Virus record (IMG/VR): IMGVR_UViG_3300023093_000003
Span: 1 to 54,581 of that record
Source: a virus
DNA: 54,581 nucleotides
Direction: 5' to 3' (one strand)
The notes under the pieces were generated by a model. That model was not told the DNA's origin, did not search any database, and worked only from the letters and a program-made list of their open reading frames with translations. Each line of letters opens with the position of its first letter. Positions within the stretch are counted from its first letter, which is position 1. The position numbers were made by a program, and so were the translations under genes. Below are positions 32,021 to 40,416 of this stretch, one piece after another.

Positions 32021-33380
32021 TCACAGCCTCCCGAAATTCTTTTTCGAACAGCGCGGCAGCGGCGCGAGCCTGCTGCGCCCGCTCCTCAGCATTGTCGTTC
32101 GCGGCTGGGTCCGTGGTCGGCGCCGGCGCGGACGTCTTGCCGAAGGGGTCCGCCAGCGCATCGCGCTTGGCCAGAGCGGCGATGCTATAGTTCTGCTGCT
32201 GAACGTATACGGCGTCACCACCCTCGGTCGGCTTCTTGTCCAGCTTCGCCCGCATCTCGTTGACCTTGAGGATGCCAGCGCCCTCTTTCAGCACCTGCAT
32301 CTGGGTCACGCTGTCCATGCGGAGCAGATTGTCGACGTCGAATTCCGTGCCCAGCTTCTCTCCGATCCCGAGCCCCTCATCGAGGCACAGTTCGATCGCT
32401 TCGATCAGCACCTGCAGGCACTGGGAATAATACTCGGTATTGAGCGCCTGGACGTTGTTGTAGGACGGCGCCTGCCCGATCCCGATCTTGTAGGGCGGGA
32501 CGTGGTAGGTCGAGCAGACCACATCTGCGGTCCACTTTAACTGCTCGATCAACTGCGCGTCAGTCGCCTTCACCGCCATCGCGTCGTAGTGCAGGCCGTC
32601 TCCGAGGACGGCGACGCGCCCGACATTCTTACCTGAGAAATTCTCCTCCCAATGCGCCTTGAGGCGCGTGGCAGTCGCATCACTGATCACACCGGGCGCT
32701 GTCAGGACGCCGCCTGGCTGGGAATTGTTGCCGAAGAACCGCGTCGAGTTGTTCTGGATCGACAGGCCCTGCGTTGCCGCGAGGCCATTGGCGAACACCG
32801 GAGACAGGCCGACCAGCGGATGGAAGAAGCAGTTGAACCTATCGTGGATGACCTCGCTTGCCGGCACAATTGTACATTCGTCGAGGCCGGCAAGCTGATC
32901 CGTGTTGAGCTCGTAGAACACGCTACCGTCCGGAGCCACGAGCGGCTTAACGCGGCCGGGATCGAGAACGAACAGCTTCGTTACCACCTGACGCGCATCG
33001 CGCTGCTTCAGGATATAAGCGTTGCCGGACTGGAGCTTGCTCAGCACCCAGTTTTCAAAGAACTGAATTCGGTTCTGAAAGTCGTTCGGCTTGCGCAGTA
33101 CCGGCCAGTGCGCGGTGTTCCGGGTCTCCGACCAGATACCGTCAGAATCCAGTGTGACGAGCTTGACGCGAAGCTTGGCGATGTCGGAGGCGATCAACGT
33201 CTGACATGCGAAGACGGCATGGAAGCTGAGAACACTGTCGAGCTTGACCTCGACGTTCTGTTGCCACGCCCCCGTGAACGATTCCTTGATCAGAGGCCAC
33301 CAACCTCCGCGGCCCGAAGGCGGGGACAACTGCCCCTGCGCCGCCTTCTCGCGGGTGATGGTGAGGCCGAAGGCGCGCAT
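32013..33380 (-). CDS. Portal protein (HK97 type)
   Basis: 455 residues. Signature HK97-portal segments: SVLSFHAVFACQTLIASDIA, LQSGNAYILKQRDA, EVIHDRFNCFFHPLVGLSP, RFFGNNSQPGGVLTAPG, and VPPYKIGIGQAPSYNNVQAL. Dodecameric ring at the packaging vertex; binds TerL. The C-terminus is Ala-rich and disordered. Confidence 0.95.
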   Translation of the reverse strand: MRAFGLTITREKAAQGQLSPPSGRGGWWPLIKESFTGAWQQNVEVKLDSVLSFHAVFACQTLIASDIAKLRVKLVTLDSDGIWSETRNTAHWPVLRKPNDFQNRIQFFENWVLSKLQSGNAYILKQRDARQVVTKLFVLDPGRVKPLVAPDGSVFYELNTDQLAGLDECTIVPASEVIHDRFNCFFHPLVGLSPVFANGLAATQGLSIQNNSTRFFGNNSQPGGVLTAPGVISDATATRLKAHWEENFSGKNVGRVAVLGDGLHYDAMAVKATDAQLIEQLKWTADVVCSTYHVPPYKIGIGQAPSYNNVQALNTEYYSQCLQVLIEAIELCLDEGLGIGEKLGTEFDVDNLLRMDSVTQMQVLKEGAGILKVNEMRAKLDKKPTEGGDAVYVQQQNYSIAALAKRDALADPFGKTSAPAPTTDPAANDNAEERAQQARAAAALFEKEFREAVNA

Positions 33381-33643
33381 CAGGCGTGCGGGCGCGCTTC
33401 GGCGATCTTGGTGCGCAGCGTTTCGGCGTCCCAGCCCGGGAACGGCCTCTTGCCGACGGCCGTCTCATAGGCGGCGCGCAGCGCAGGCACATCATCCACA
33501 GGCGCGGGCGCGGGCGCGGGCTCGATCTCGACATCATCGGCCGCGACCAGATCGGTCGTGCGATAGCCGAGCTTGTCGAAGATGCGGGCGAAGCGCGGGT
33601 CTTTCGCCTTCAAAGCCCGCGTGAAATAGGCTTGGTGCTTCAT
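33380..33643 (-). CDS. Small protein with HeH/LEM-like C-terminus
   Basis: 87 residues, between capsid and portal. The C-terminal 35 residues (LRAAYETAVGKRPFPGWDAE, TLRTKIAEA) have the helix-extension-helix pattern seen in small phage structural-cassette proteins. An Ala/Pro hinge precedes it. Function unknown; stop overlaps the portal ATG. Confidence 0.7.
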   Translation of the reverse strand: MKHQAYFTRALKAKDPRFARIFDKLGYRTTDLVAADDVEIEPAPAPAPVDDVPALRAAYETAVGKRPFPGWDAETLRTKIAEARPHA

Positions 33644-33666
33644 GCCAGCACTCCTTTCGAGGAAGA

Positions 33667-33690
33667 GGGGCGACCCTCGCGGGCCGCCCC
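33667..33690 (-). terminator. GC-rich hairpin after the major capsid gene
   Basis: ggggcg (33667-33672) pairs with cgcccc (33685-33690); an inner ccc/ggg stem with tcgc loop stacks inside after one mismatch. It follows the capsid stop on the minus strand and has no T-run, so it may be an attenuator or an mRNA-end stabiliser rather than a full terminator. Confidence 0.45.
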
Positions 33691-33700
33691 AGCCGGCACT

Positions 33701-35086
33701 TTACTTGTACGCGGTGCCGGTGATGTACTGGACGGCGCCGGCGCGGCGCTTGCCCCAGTTGATGTAGCGCTCGGCGCGGATGCCGATCATGTTCATCTGC
33801 CAGAGCGAGACGAACACGGTCGTCGCCGTGGCAGGCGCGTCCGGCGCCGAGTCCATCTGCAGCGACGCCTCGCTGCTGACGTCGAGCATCGTCTGGCCAT
33901 CGTCGGCGAGAAGGATCTCGCTCGCCTTGGCGAGGATGATGCGCGAGCCCGCCGGGATGGCGGGCGGGCCGGTGACCGCAGCCTGCGTCGGAATATTCTC
34001 CGACGTGATGACCGGCAGGCCGAGCAGCGTACCGCCACCAGTCGAGTTCATGCCGGGGAATTCAGCCTGACCCAGCGGGTTGAGCATCAGCGCCAGACCA
34101 AGCGCCTGCGTCTCGGTCATGATCCACACCGCGCCGGCAAGCGACATATTCGCGGCGATGAACGACGCCATCAGTGCGGACGCGTCGGCGCGGAAGGCGT
34201 CGGCATCGGTGCCCGAGGCGGTGGTTGCGGTCACCCCGTTGGTGATTGACGCCGGCGAGACGCCAGCCGAGGCCGCGACGGTCGGGTCGACGAACTGCCG
34301 ATCAAGGAACTGCGCGGTCTGGTCGATCAGATCCTGACGAACGACTTCCTCGGCCGCCGGGCTGGACGAACGCGCCAGCTCGTCGGTGATGACGACGATG
34401 CCAGCCGTCTTCGCCGTGCCGAGAGAGATTTGGTCGAACGCGAGCGCGCTGACCGGCTTCGGCTTGCCTTCGCCGACCCAGCCGACGGTCGAACCGCCCG
34501 TCTGACGCGGGATCTTGATGTTGAACGGCACGCGACGCAGACCGGGGATGCGGCCGATGATCGTGGCCGGGCGCAGCAGCTCGGCGAACTCGGAGGCCAT
34601 GTTCTGGTATTCGACCAGCGGCTTCGCCCAGTTGGTATCGGTCGTGGTGCCGGCCGCGACCGCCGCCTTGAGGATCGTCTCGACCTCGGGCGTGCTGTCG
34701 TGCCAGCCTTTGGCGATCTCGGCCGCCTGCATCAGGTTGCCCTTGGAGCGACCGAGCGCCATCGCATAGCGGGTGAACGCGGTACCCTTGGGGAGGTTGG
34801 TGCCCTTGACCTCGATGCGGTGACCGCCGCGCGATTCGCTGCCGGCCTTGGTGCCGGTGCCGTCAATCGGTGCAGCGGAGCCGGCGAGCGACTTCTCGAG
34901 GCTATTGAGCCGCTTGATGTGGCCGTCGATCTGCTCGATGTCCTGATCGAGGCCATCATATTCCTGCTGCTCGGCCTGGTCGAGGGTGGTGCCTTCGCCC
35001 GCCGCCTTGGTCATGATTTCGGTCATACGGGCCTGCGAGGACGAGCGCTTCGCCTCGAAAGCCGCGATCTGTGCGCGGATGTCCAT
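33701..35086 (-). CDS. Major capsid protein (HK97 fold)
   Basis: 461 residues. The first 110 form a charged coiled-coil delta domain (scaffold) that the protease removes. The mature part has TNWAKPLVEYQNMASEFAEL and GLRRVPFNIKIPRQTGGSTV and ends in EASLQMDSAPDAPAT...RAERYINWGKRRAGA. Forms the icosahedral head. AGGA ribosome site upstream. Confidence 0.95.
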   Translation of the reverse strand: MDIRAQIAAFEAKRSSSQARMTEIMTKAAGEGTTLDQAEQQEYDGLDQDIEQIDGHIKRLNSLEKSLAGSAAPIDGTGTKAGSESRGGHRIEVKGTNLPKGTAFTRYAMALGRSKGNLMQAAEIAKGWHDSTPEVETILKAAVAAGTTTDTNWAKPLVEYQNMASEFAELLRPATIIGRIPGLRRVPFNIKIPRQTGGSTVGWVGEGKPKPVSALAFDQISLGTAKTAGIVVITDELARSSSPAAEEVVRQDLIDQTAQFLDRQFVDPTVAASAGVSPASITNGVTATTASGTDADAFRADASALMASFIAANMSLAGAVWIMTETQALGLALMLNPLGQAEFPGMNSTGGGTLLGLPVITSENIPTQAAVTGPPAIPAGSRIILAKASEILLADDGQTMLDVSSEASLQMDSAPDAPATATTVFVSLWQMNMIGIRAERYINWGKRRAGAVQYITGTAYK

Positions 35087-35135
35087 GTCGATTTTCCTGT
35101 GATCGGGCGGGCGCAGCGCGCCGCAGCCGTGGAGA

Positions 35136-35768
35136 TTACTTCGCCGACGCGATCCGCTTGATCGAGTTGATGACGAAGGGTGCAGCCCGATCGCGGGCGG
35201 GGTCGCCGAGCCTCACCACGCGGACGCTCTTGCCTGACGCGGCGTTGTCCGTGGGTTTGGCTGGGGTATCGGTGCCGGCCGCCGAGACGGTCGTGAATTC
35301 TTGGTCGAGAGCGTAACTCTTGGTGCCTGTGATACGGGCGTTTGCCTGCGCTGGCACCCCCACAGCGCTGAGCTCAAACCATTCCCAGCTAGTGAACTTC
35401 AACCCGCCGCTAGGCAGGCCTTCCATCTCCAATGGACGAAAGCCAATTGAGACTGCACGGCGGAGGCCATTTTTGACCAGCGCCCATGCCTTGTCGCACA
35501 GGTCTTTGACTTCGCCAGGTTCGGCGATCTTTTTGATGTGCGCCCAGAACTTGATGCCGCTGTCGGACACCTCCACCTTATCCACCTCCCCAACGACCAA
35601 CTCATGGTCGTGATCAAGCAGGAAGGGGAGCGGCAACTCGAACTTAGCGCCGCGGGGCATCACAATGTCGCCCATCCGATCTTCATCAGGCGTGGACGCC
35701 CAGCCCTCAATGGTACGAGCGTCATCGTCCAGCGCCTTGATGTGCAAGGCGACAAAAGCTCTGTTCAT
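35136..35768 (-). CDS. Prohead maturation protease (HK97 S78 family)
   Basis: 210 residues. Conserved IEGWASTPDEDRMGDIVMPR, catalytic His in FLLDHDHELVVG, catalytic Ser in RRAVSIGFRPLE, and WEWFELSAVGVPAQANA near the C-terminus of the domain. Cleaves the capsid delta domain and itself. Separated from TerL by a homing endonuclease gene. Confidence 0.92.
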   Translation of the reverse strand: MNRAFVALHIKALDDDARTIEGWASTPDEDRMGDIVMPRGAKFELPLPFLLDHDHELVVGEVDKVEVSDSGIKFWAHIKKIAEPGEVKDLCDKAWALVKNGLRRAVSIGFRPLEMEGLPSGGLKFTSWEWFELSAVGVPAQANARITGTKSYALDQEFTTVSAAGTDTPAKPTDNAASGKSVRVVRLGDPARDRAAPFVINSIKRIASAK

Positions 35769-35779
35769 TTTGATATCTC

Positions 35780-36682
35780 CTAGGCGGAGGTGGCGGCCCG
35801 CTTGTAAGGGCCACGCTTTTTGCCCCGCTGAGCAGCGCTTTGGTTCGCGCGGTGCTCTGGCGACGCCTTGCGACCGCGGAGCGTTTCCGCAATTTTCGCT
35901 CTATACTCGGGAGGGCGCTCGCGGCTGCGAGTGCCGTTCTCGTATGCCTTCCGAAGCGCTTCAGACTTAGCTGCGCGCTGCTCGGGAGTGTCTTTGTGCG
36001 CTAGGCGGCCTGCTTGAAGCGCGGCCATGTGCTCCGGCGGTACAATTCTGCCTTTGTTGGCCGCAGATAGGTTTGCCCTGTGCTCATCAGATCGAGGCGG
36101 CCGTTTTCGGCCCGTCATCTTCGCCGATAATTTGGCCCTAGTCTCATCAGACCGCTTCATACCGCGATGCGCTGCAGCCGTTTTTTCGACCGCATCAGCC
36201 GATCTCGCTTTTCCCTTCATCGGGGAAGTTCTCCCCTTCGCTGCAGCCGACCTTTTGGCTCTGACTTCGGGGTCTGCGGAAATTCGTCTCTGCTGCTCCC
36301 TCAGTTTTTCGAGGTGGTCGGGATTGTCCAACATCCGCTGTTTTGCCCGCTCGCTCGCACGCTGGCGCTGCTCAGGCGTAGCGCGAACGCCTAGGCAGGA
36401 GCCGGCAACAGGTGCAATATTGTACTCTGGCCGGAGCGTGTCGAAGTAATGCTGCTCTCTCTCAATCAGAGCGCTTTTAACCACAACGGTCTCTAGTACT
36501 CGGAACTCGAAAAATTCCGGGCCGTGCTTGGTCCATGAACTTTGCAAATGTCGAGAGTGGTGCGAGCCATGCTTAAGATGATGCCGATGGAGCTTCCACC
36601 TGGCCTCCAAATTGACTGCGCTGCCAATGTAGCGCTTGCCGTTCACAAGATTGACGATCTCGTATATGCCCGAGTCAGCCAT
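35780..36682 (-). CDS. GIY-YIG homing endonuclease with NUMOD3 repeats
   Basis: 300 residues from ATG 36682; a longer frame to 36760 exists. N-terminal GIY-YIG domain (GIYEIVNLVNGKRYIGSAVN, catalytic Arg/His/Glu region EREQHYFDTLRPEYNIAP). It is followed by repeated NUMOD3 DNA-binding motifs of the form S-x-E-x-R-x2-(M/L)S-x2-KG (from about 130). Free-standing gene between TerL and the protease, an insertion typical of mobile homing nucleases that cut empty alleles. Confidence 0.92.
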   Translation of the reverse strand: MADSGIYEIVNLVNGKRYIGSAVNLEARWKLHRHHLKHGSHHSRHLQSSWTKHGPEFFEFRVLETVVVKSALIEREQHYFDTLRPEYNIAPVAGSCLGVRATPEQRQRASERAKQRMLDNPDHLEKLREQQRRISADPEVRAKRSAAAKGRTSPMKGKARSADAVEKTAAAHRGMKRSDETRAKLSAKMTGRKRPPRSDEHRANLSAANKGRIVPPEHMAALQAGRLAHKDTPEQRAAKSEALRKAYENGTRSRERPPEYRAKIAETLRGRKASPEHRANQSAAQRGKKRGPYKRAATSA

Positions 36683-36764
36683 GCGGTGCACCTCAACTGC
36701 ATTCGTGGTTAGGGTCGGGATCGGTGCTCCAACACCATCTCGACCCGATTTGCTTATCACATCC

Positions 36765-38615
36765 TCAAAGGATCAGCATCTGAAATTGGCCGCCGGTATT
36801 AGGCGGCACAGAGAGCAGCACGCCCACGGCCATGATGGCCGCAATCGCAGCATCGATTTTGTTCACCGCCCGCTCCTTTGCGAGCCAATAATTGCCCCAG
36901 CGGTCCTCGTCGGTGACGGCCGACATGATGGCCGAGATGAGAACCGGGTTCATCAGGAGGCGGAGGCGGTCTTCCATCAGCATCGTCTCGAACAGCTTCA
37001 CCGAGGCCGGCATCCAGAGCCCCTCCGGCTCCTTGCCCGCGGCCTTGGCTTCTCGGATCATCGCCTCGGTCGGCTTACCCTTCTTGGTCCCGCCCTGGGG
37101 GTGCTCCACCTGGTCGATGCTTAAACCGATCGCATTCAGTTCCGGCTCGAGGCTCGACCGGTAGGCGTACCGGTCATATCCGAGCGCCAGCACGTCGAAG
37201 TTGTGATCGTATTCGGCAACTGCCTGGGCGACGTGGCGGTAGGCGATAATCTCGCCCTTGGGGGCGTGTAGGAATTTTTGGCGGACCCATGTTTGATACG
37301 GCGCCTTGTCCCGCATCGCTCGCGCGTCGATCGTGTCGCCGGGCGTCCAAGCCTCGACCCAGACATCGACGATCGGTTTCCCAGCATGCGGACCTTGCTC
37401 GACCACTCCGGACTGCACCGCGCACCCGAGGGCGGTGATATCCTTCGTCTGCGAGAGATCGACGCCGAGCCCGGCGCGCTTGCCGTAATGGTCCTTTGGG
37501 TCGAACGTGACGAGGGCGCGCTCAAGGACTTCGCGCGACATCCAAGCGGATGCGGCGTCGGTCCAAACGCAAAAGTGAAGGCGGAGAATGCCGTTCATCG
37601 CGCCAGGCATCTGCTTTGCCTGCTTCACGACTTCGGCGAGGTACTCTTCCGTGATTGTAATGCCGAGAAGCGGGTTTGCCTTCGACCAGCAGGAAGGATC
37701 GTTAAGGGGGTCGTCGCCGACGTCCAGCGAACAAACGAAACTGAAGGTCGTGTCGTCGATCGGCTCGCCGAGGTATTGCGGATCTTCGTCCTTCGCCTCG
37801 ATGTTTCCCGCCGCGACCCTGACCGCGTGCTCGTGCTGCTCCCAGCAGAAACTATTCCGGTTCGATCCGCTGTTCGTGATCATCACCAGCAGCGGCTGTC
37901 GGCGAAATTTGAAACCGCGCTCGAGCATCTCCGCGATGCTGCGATCGGCCATCTCGTGGACTTCGTCGCAGAGCGCGAAGTGGGGACGGGGGCCTGACCC
38001 TGTCTTGCCCGCCTCACGACTGATCGGCCGGAAAAACGATCCCTTGGCGAGGAATGCGAGGTTGTGCTCTTTGCCGTCGCCGCCGCTCGGCGTGATTCTC
38101 TTTTTGAGATCCGGCGACTGCTTCATCATCTTCACGGCGTCGCGGAAGAGGACTTGCGCCTGATCCTTCTTTGATGCGGCGGCGTAGATCTCTGCCCCAG
38201 GCTCACCGTCTGCGGTGAGGCCCATCAGCCCTAGGCCGGCAACCCACGGACTTTTCCCGTTCCCCTTGCCTTCCTCGATGTAGGCGCGTCGGAACCGCCT
38301 AGTTCCGTCTGCGCGCTTCCATCCGGCGATCGATCCAGTTTTGAAGGCTTGGCTGGGGTGCAGCTTGAAGGGGCGGCCCTCGAATTGACCGTCGCTGAGC
38401 TTCAGCCTCTCCTCATAGAAACGGATGGCCTTGGCAGCGGCCTCCGGGTCGTAGTGGAGACCCCTGGCTTTCCCCTTCTTCAGGTCGTCGAGATGCCGCC
38501 GGCAGGCGTTCCTGATATGCGGACCAGCTACCGTCTTCCCCGATACCACGCTCTTGGCATATGCGGTCGCGCGGTCAGTCGTCGAAGAACTCGTCCCGCT
38601 CTTCCTTGTCTGCAT
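36765..38615 (-). CDS. terL: Terminase large subunit
   Basis: 616 residues. Terminase_1 type: Walker A EEGKGNGKS (114-122), Walker B PHFALCDE (211-218), coupling motif VMITNSGS, nuclease Asp in GLGVDLSQTKDITALG and a downstream acidic cluster. Translocates DNA into the prohead and cuts it. The ATG overlaps the small subunit gene by 41 bp. Confidence 0.95.
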   Translation of the reverse strand: MQTRKSGTSSSTTDRATAYAKSVVSGKTVAGPHIRNACRRHLDDLKKGKARGLHYDPEAAAKAIRFYEERLKLSDGQFEGRPFKLHPSQAFKTGSIAGWKRADGTRRFRRAYIEEGKGNGKSPWVAGLGLMGLTADGEPGAEIYAAASKKDQAQVLFRDAVKMMKQSPDLKKRITPSGGDGKEHNLAFLAKGSFFRPISREAGKTGSGPRPHFALCDEVHEMADRSIAEMLERGFKFRRQPLLVMITNSGSNRNSFCWEQHEHAVRVAAGNIEAKDEDPQYLGEPIDDTTFSFVCSLDVGDDPLNDPSCWSKANPLLGITITEEYLAEVVKQAKQMPGAMNGILRLHFCVWTDAASAWMSREVLERALVTFDPKDHYGKRAGLGVDLSQTKDITALGCAVQSGVVEQGPHAGKPIVDVWVEAWTPGDTIDARAMRDKAPYQTWVRQKFLHAPKGEIIAYRHVAQAVAEYDHNFDVLALGYDRYAYRSSLEPELNAIGLSIDQVEHPQGGTKKGKPTEAMIREAKAAGKEPEGLWMPASVKLFETMLMEDRLRLLMNPVLISAIMSAVTDEDRWGNYWLAKERAVNKIDAAIAAIMAVGVLLSVPPNTGGQFQMLIL

Positions 38616-38973
38616 CGCCAGCCCGGTTCCGTTCGTCGGTCAGGCCGAGCTCGCTCATGTAGGCGCGCATCTGGCCGTGCTTCGCTGAGGGAAAACGAAC
38701 CGGCGATTCTCGGAACTCTTTCCAGAGCTCGCAGAATGCGATCGCCGCCGGCTCACGCGATGCGTCGAGCCAGGCGGCCGGTTCGATGTACTGCTTCCAC
38801 GCCACTGCGGCGATACCGCGAACCCATGAAGGCTTGACCAGCTTGCCGAAGGACGCCGCGGCTTCTTCGACCTGCTGCTTGACCTTCCCCGCGTCGCCGT
38901 GGCGGGTCGCATTGTGGGTGCCGTCGACAAGCCGAAGGCGCGCCGGCTTCGGCTTCGCTCCTCGCGTTGCCAT
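38575..38973 (-). CDS. terS: Terminase small subunit (P27-like)
   Basis: 132 residues from ATG 38973. MATRGAKPKPARLRLVDGTH and a helical WRKYIEP-like middle match the P27 terminase small subunit family. Binds the packaging site and recruits TerL. Upstream extension to 39030 is rejected for lack of a ribosome site. Confidence 0.88.
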   Translation of the reverse strand: MATRGAKPKPARLRLVDGTHNATRHGDAGKVKQQVEEAAASFGKLVKPSWVRGIAAVAWKQYIEPAAWLDASREPAAIAFCELWKEFRESPVRFPSAKHGQMRAYMSELGLTDERNRAGDADKEERDEFFDD

Positions 38974-39098
38974 GCTGGAATCTCCGCCAAACGCCTTGCA
39001 GATTGGCCATTTTGAAACATCAATGTGCAAATGCGCAAATTTCAGAATGCCGTCGGTCTAGAGGCAAACCGGTTTTGAGTCTGGACCTCCCCGCCCCC
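38974..39098. other. Intergenic packaging-site candidate (cos region)
   Basis: 125 bases without a gene between the HNH nuclease and TerS. HNH-terS-terL phages usually have cos here. It contains an AT-richer patch with repeated gcaaat (39027-39046 area). No cleavage site can be read from sequence alone. Confidence 0.4.
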
Positions 39099-39410
39099 TC
39101 ATGGTTGCGGCCAGCCATCGTCTCCGATCGCTGCGATGATCCTACCACTCTTTTCGGCCCGCTGTTTGTCGCTATCGTGACATGGCTTGCACAGCGACTG
39201 GAATGGGCCAGACCAGAACTTTACCTCGTCGCCCTTATGGCGCTCGATGTGGTCGCACACCGTTGCGACGACCACCATGCCGCGGGCTTCATGCATCACG
39301 CAGAGTGGATGTTCAGCGAGCTGGCGCGCGCGAAGGGCTTGCCATCGCGCCGTCTTGTACCAGCGCTTGTAGGCCGGCTCGTCGGCTCGGTTCGGGTAGC
39401 GCTCAGCCAC
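39099..39410 (-). CDS. HNH endonuclease of the packaging cluster
   Basis: 103 residues from GTG 39410 (overlapping the previous stop as GTGGCTGA; GTG 39428 also possible). YKRWYKTARWQALRARQLAE, HPLC, CDHIERHKGD and SLCKPCHDSDKQ give the H-N-H metal finger with CxxC pairs. In HK97-like phages this protein works with terminase for specific cos cleavage. Confidence 0.88.
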   Translation of the reverse strand: MAERYPNRADEPAYKRWYKTARWQALRARQLAEHPLCVMHEARGMVVVATVCDHIERHKGDEVKFWSGPFQSLCKPCHDSDKQRAEKSGRIIAAIGDDGWPQP

Positions 39411-39582
39411 GACCACGGAACACAGCACGCACCCGGCTGGCTATGCGCTCACCCTCGGCGATACGCTTCTCGACCTGGGCGATGCACTTGCAAGGCTCAG
39501 CCACATCGAACGCAAGCGCGTGGAGATCCCCGGCCAACTGCTCAAGCTCACGTGCGCTGGCGAGGTGGGCAGGCTGGGCCAT
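39403..39582 (-). CDS. Small helical protein at the head of the packaging operon
   Basis: 59 residues from ATG 39582 with a strong GGGGGAG site. Sequence MAQPAHLASARELEQLAGDL, then VEKRIAEGERIASRV forms helices. Stop lies in the start of the HNH gene (8-bp overlap). First gene of the late operon downstream of a large hairpin. Function unknown. Confidence 0.65.
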   Translation of the reverse strand: MAQPAHLASARELEQLAGDLHALAFDVAEPCKCIAQVEKRIAEGERIASRVRAVFRGRG

Positions 39583-39597
39583 TGCGCTCCCCCAAAC

Positions 39598-39635
39598 AGA
39601 TAGAGCCGCAGTCCCTTTCGGGCGCGGCTCTATCT
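39598..39635. other. Perfect 12-bp inverted repeat before the packaging genes
   Basis: agatagagccgc (39598-39609) and gcggctctatct (39624-39635) are exact complements around a 14-base loop that itself contains ccc-tttc-ggg. On the minus strand it precedes the ribosome site of the 39582 start by about 10 bases. No T-run follows on either strand, so it may be an antitermination or RNA-processing element. Confidence 0.65.
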
Positions 39636-39645
39636 CTTACAGGGA

Positions 39646-39673
39646 TACATACACTTAGGTGCGCACAGGTCAA
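39646..39673 (-). promoter_or_regulatory. Candidate late promoter
   Basis: On the minus strand TTGACC (39673-39668) and TATGTA (39651-39646) are 16 bases apart, with the palindrome GTGCGCAC inside the spacer. It points into the packaging and structural operon. The -10 match is weak (3 of 6), so this is a guess. Confidence 0.3.
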
Positions 39674-39930
39674 CCGCTATTTACGTCATCCTGCCGTGTG
39701 GGCTTCACATAAATTGCAAGGGTGTGGACCGGGTCTCCGGTGTGGGTGTTGGGCGTCCATTTGGTTGAGACCCAATGCGCCACCTCGTTCACGATGAAGC
39801 TCGACGAGCCATGCCGATCAATCACATCTTGGTCGGCCACCCAGATGTATTCTCCAACCCTCGGCGAGCACCTCAGATATACCGAGCAGACCTCGGTATC
39901 ATCCTCGAGCATGATCCTTGCGCCGATCAT
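39670..39930 (-). CDS. Hypothetical protein
   Basis: 86 residues, ATGA overlap with the gene upstream. Beta-rich (VCSVYLRCSPRVGEYIWVAD, FIVNEVAHWVSTKW). Similar short proteins occur in phage early regions but I cannot name the family. Ends just before the late-operon hairpin. Confidence 0.68.
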   Translation of the reverse strand: MIGARIMLEDDTEVCSVYLRCSPRVGEYIWVADQDVIDRHGSSSFIVNEVAHWVSTKWTPNTHTGDPVHTLAIYVKPTRQDDVNSG

Positions 39931-40205
39931 GTGGGAGGGCTATCCGCTGCAAGCTCCGCGTCGATCGCCCCACGATAAGCATCCCGCAGCGATCCTTTTC
40001 CGCCACCCTGATATTCGTCGTACATGGCGTCTATCATCGCAGCGGTCGGCTCACGCATGGCCGCGATGACGCTCCGGGATATCTCCCGCCACATCTCTCT
40101 ATCATGCTCGCCCGTATTGGGCTTCTCCTTCTCGGGAAGGGTGGCCCAGTCATGGCCATAAGCAGATGCAGCAGCGATGGCGCCGCGTTCAATCATCGTC
40201 GTCAT
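39927..40205 (-). CDS. Hypothetical helical protein
   Basis: 92 residues from ATG 40205. MIERGAIAAASAYGHDWATL...MWREISRSVIAAMREPTAAM is a common pattern of small phage proteins annotated only as hypothetical; the last third is DAMYDEYQGGG...AYRGAIDAEL. Unknown role. Confidence 0.68.
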   Translation of the reverse strand: MTTMIERGAIAAASAYGHDWATLPEKEKPNTGEHDREMWREISRSVIAAMREPTAAMIDAMYDEYQGGGKGSLRDAYRGAIDAELAADSPPT

Positions 40206-40210
40206 GAAAT

Positions 40211-40414
40211 TTACTCGTGCAAACCGTTGCTCTCGAAGTCGACGATGAAGGCGTTGATGGCACCCTCCGCCTCGCGCCACCTTACTCTGCGATGCTCGTC
40301 TTCGGGGGCGTGTGGGGAGCACTGCCCTTCGACCGCAACCATAGCGCGCAGCTTCCCCTTTGCCTGTTCCCAGAGGGATGCCTTCGCAACTCCAATGGCT
40401 TCGGATTTCGTCAT
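40211..40414 (-). CDS. Hypothetical small protein
   Basis: 67 residues from ATG 40414, three bases from the stop of the upstream gene; GTG 40432 is an alternative. Ends in an amphipathic helix (REAEGAINAFIVDFESNGLHE). No family recognised. Confidence 0.62.
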   Translation of the reverse strand: MTKSEAIGVAKASLWEQAKGKLRAMVAVEGQCSPHAPEDEHRRVRWREAEGAINAFIVDFESNGLHE

Positions 40415-40416
40415 GG

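Noticed and set aside
31566-32540. 324-residue plus-strand frame
   Set aside because: Mirror of the repeat-protein and portal genes.
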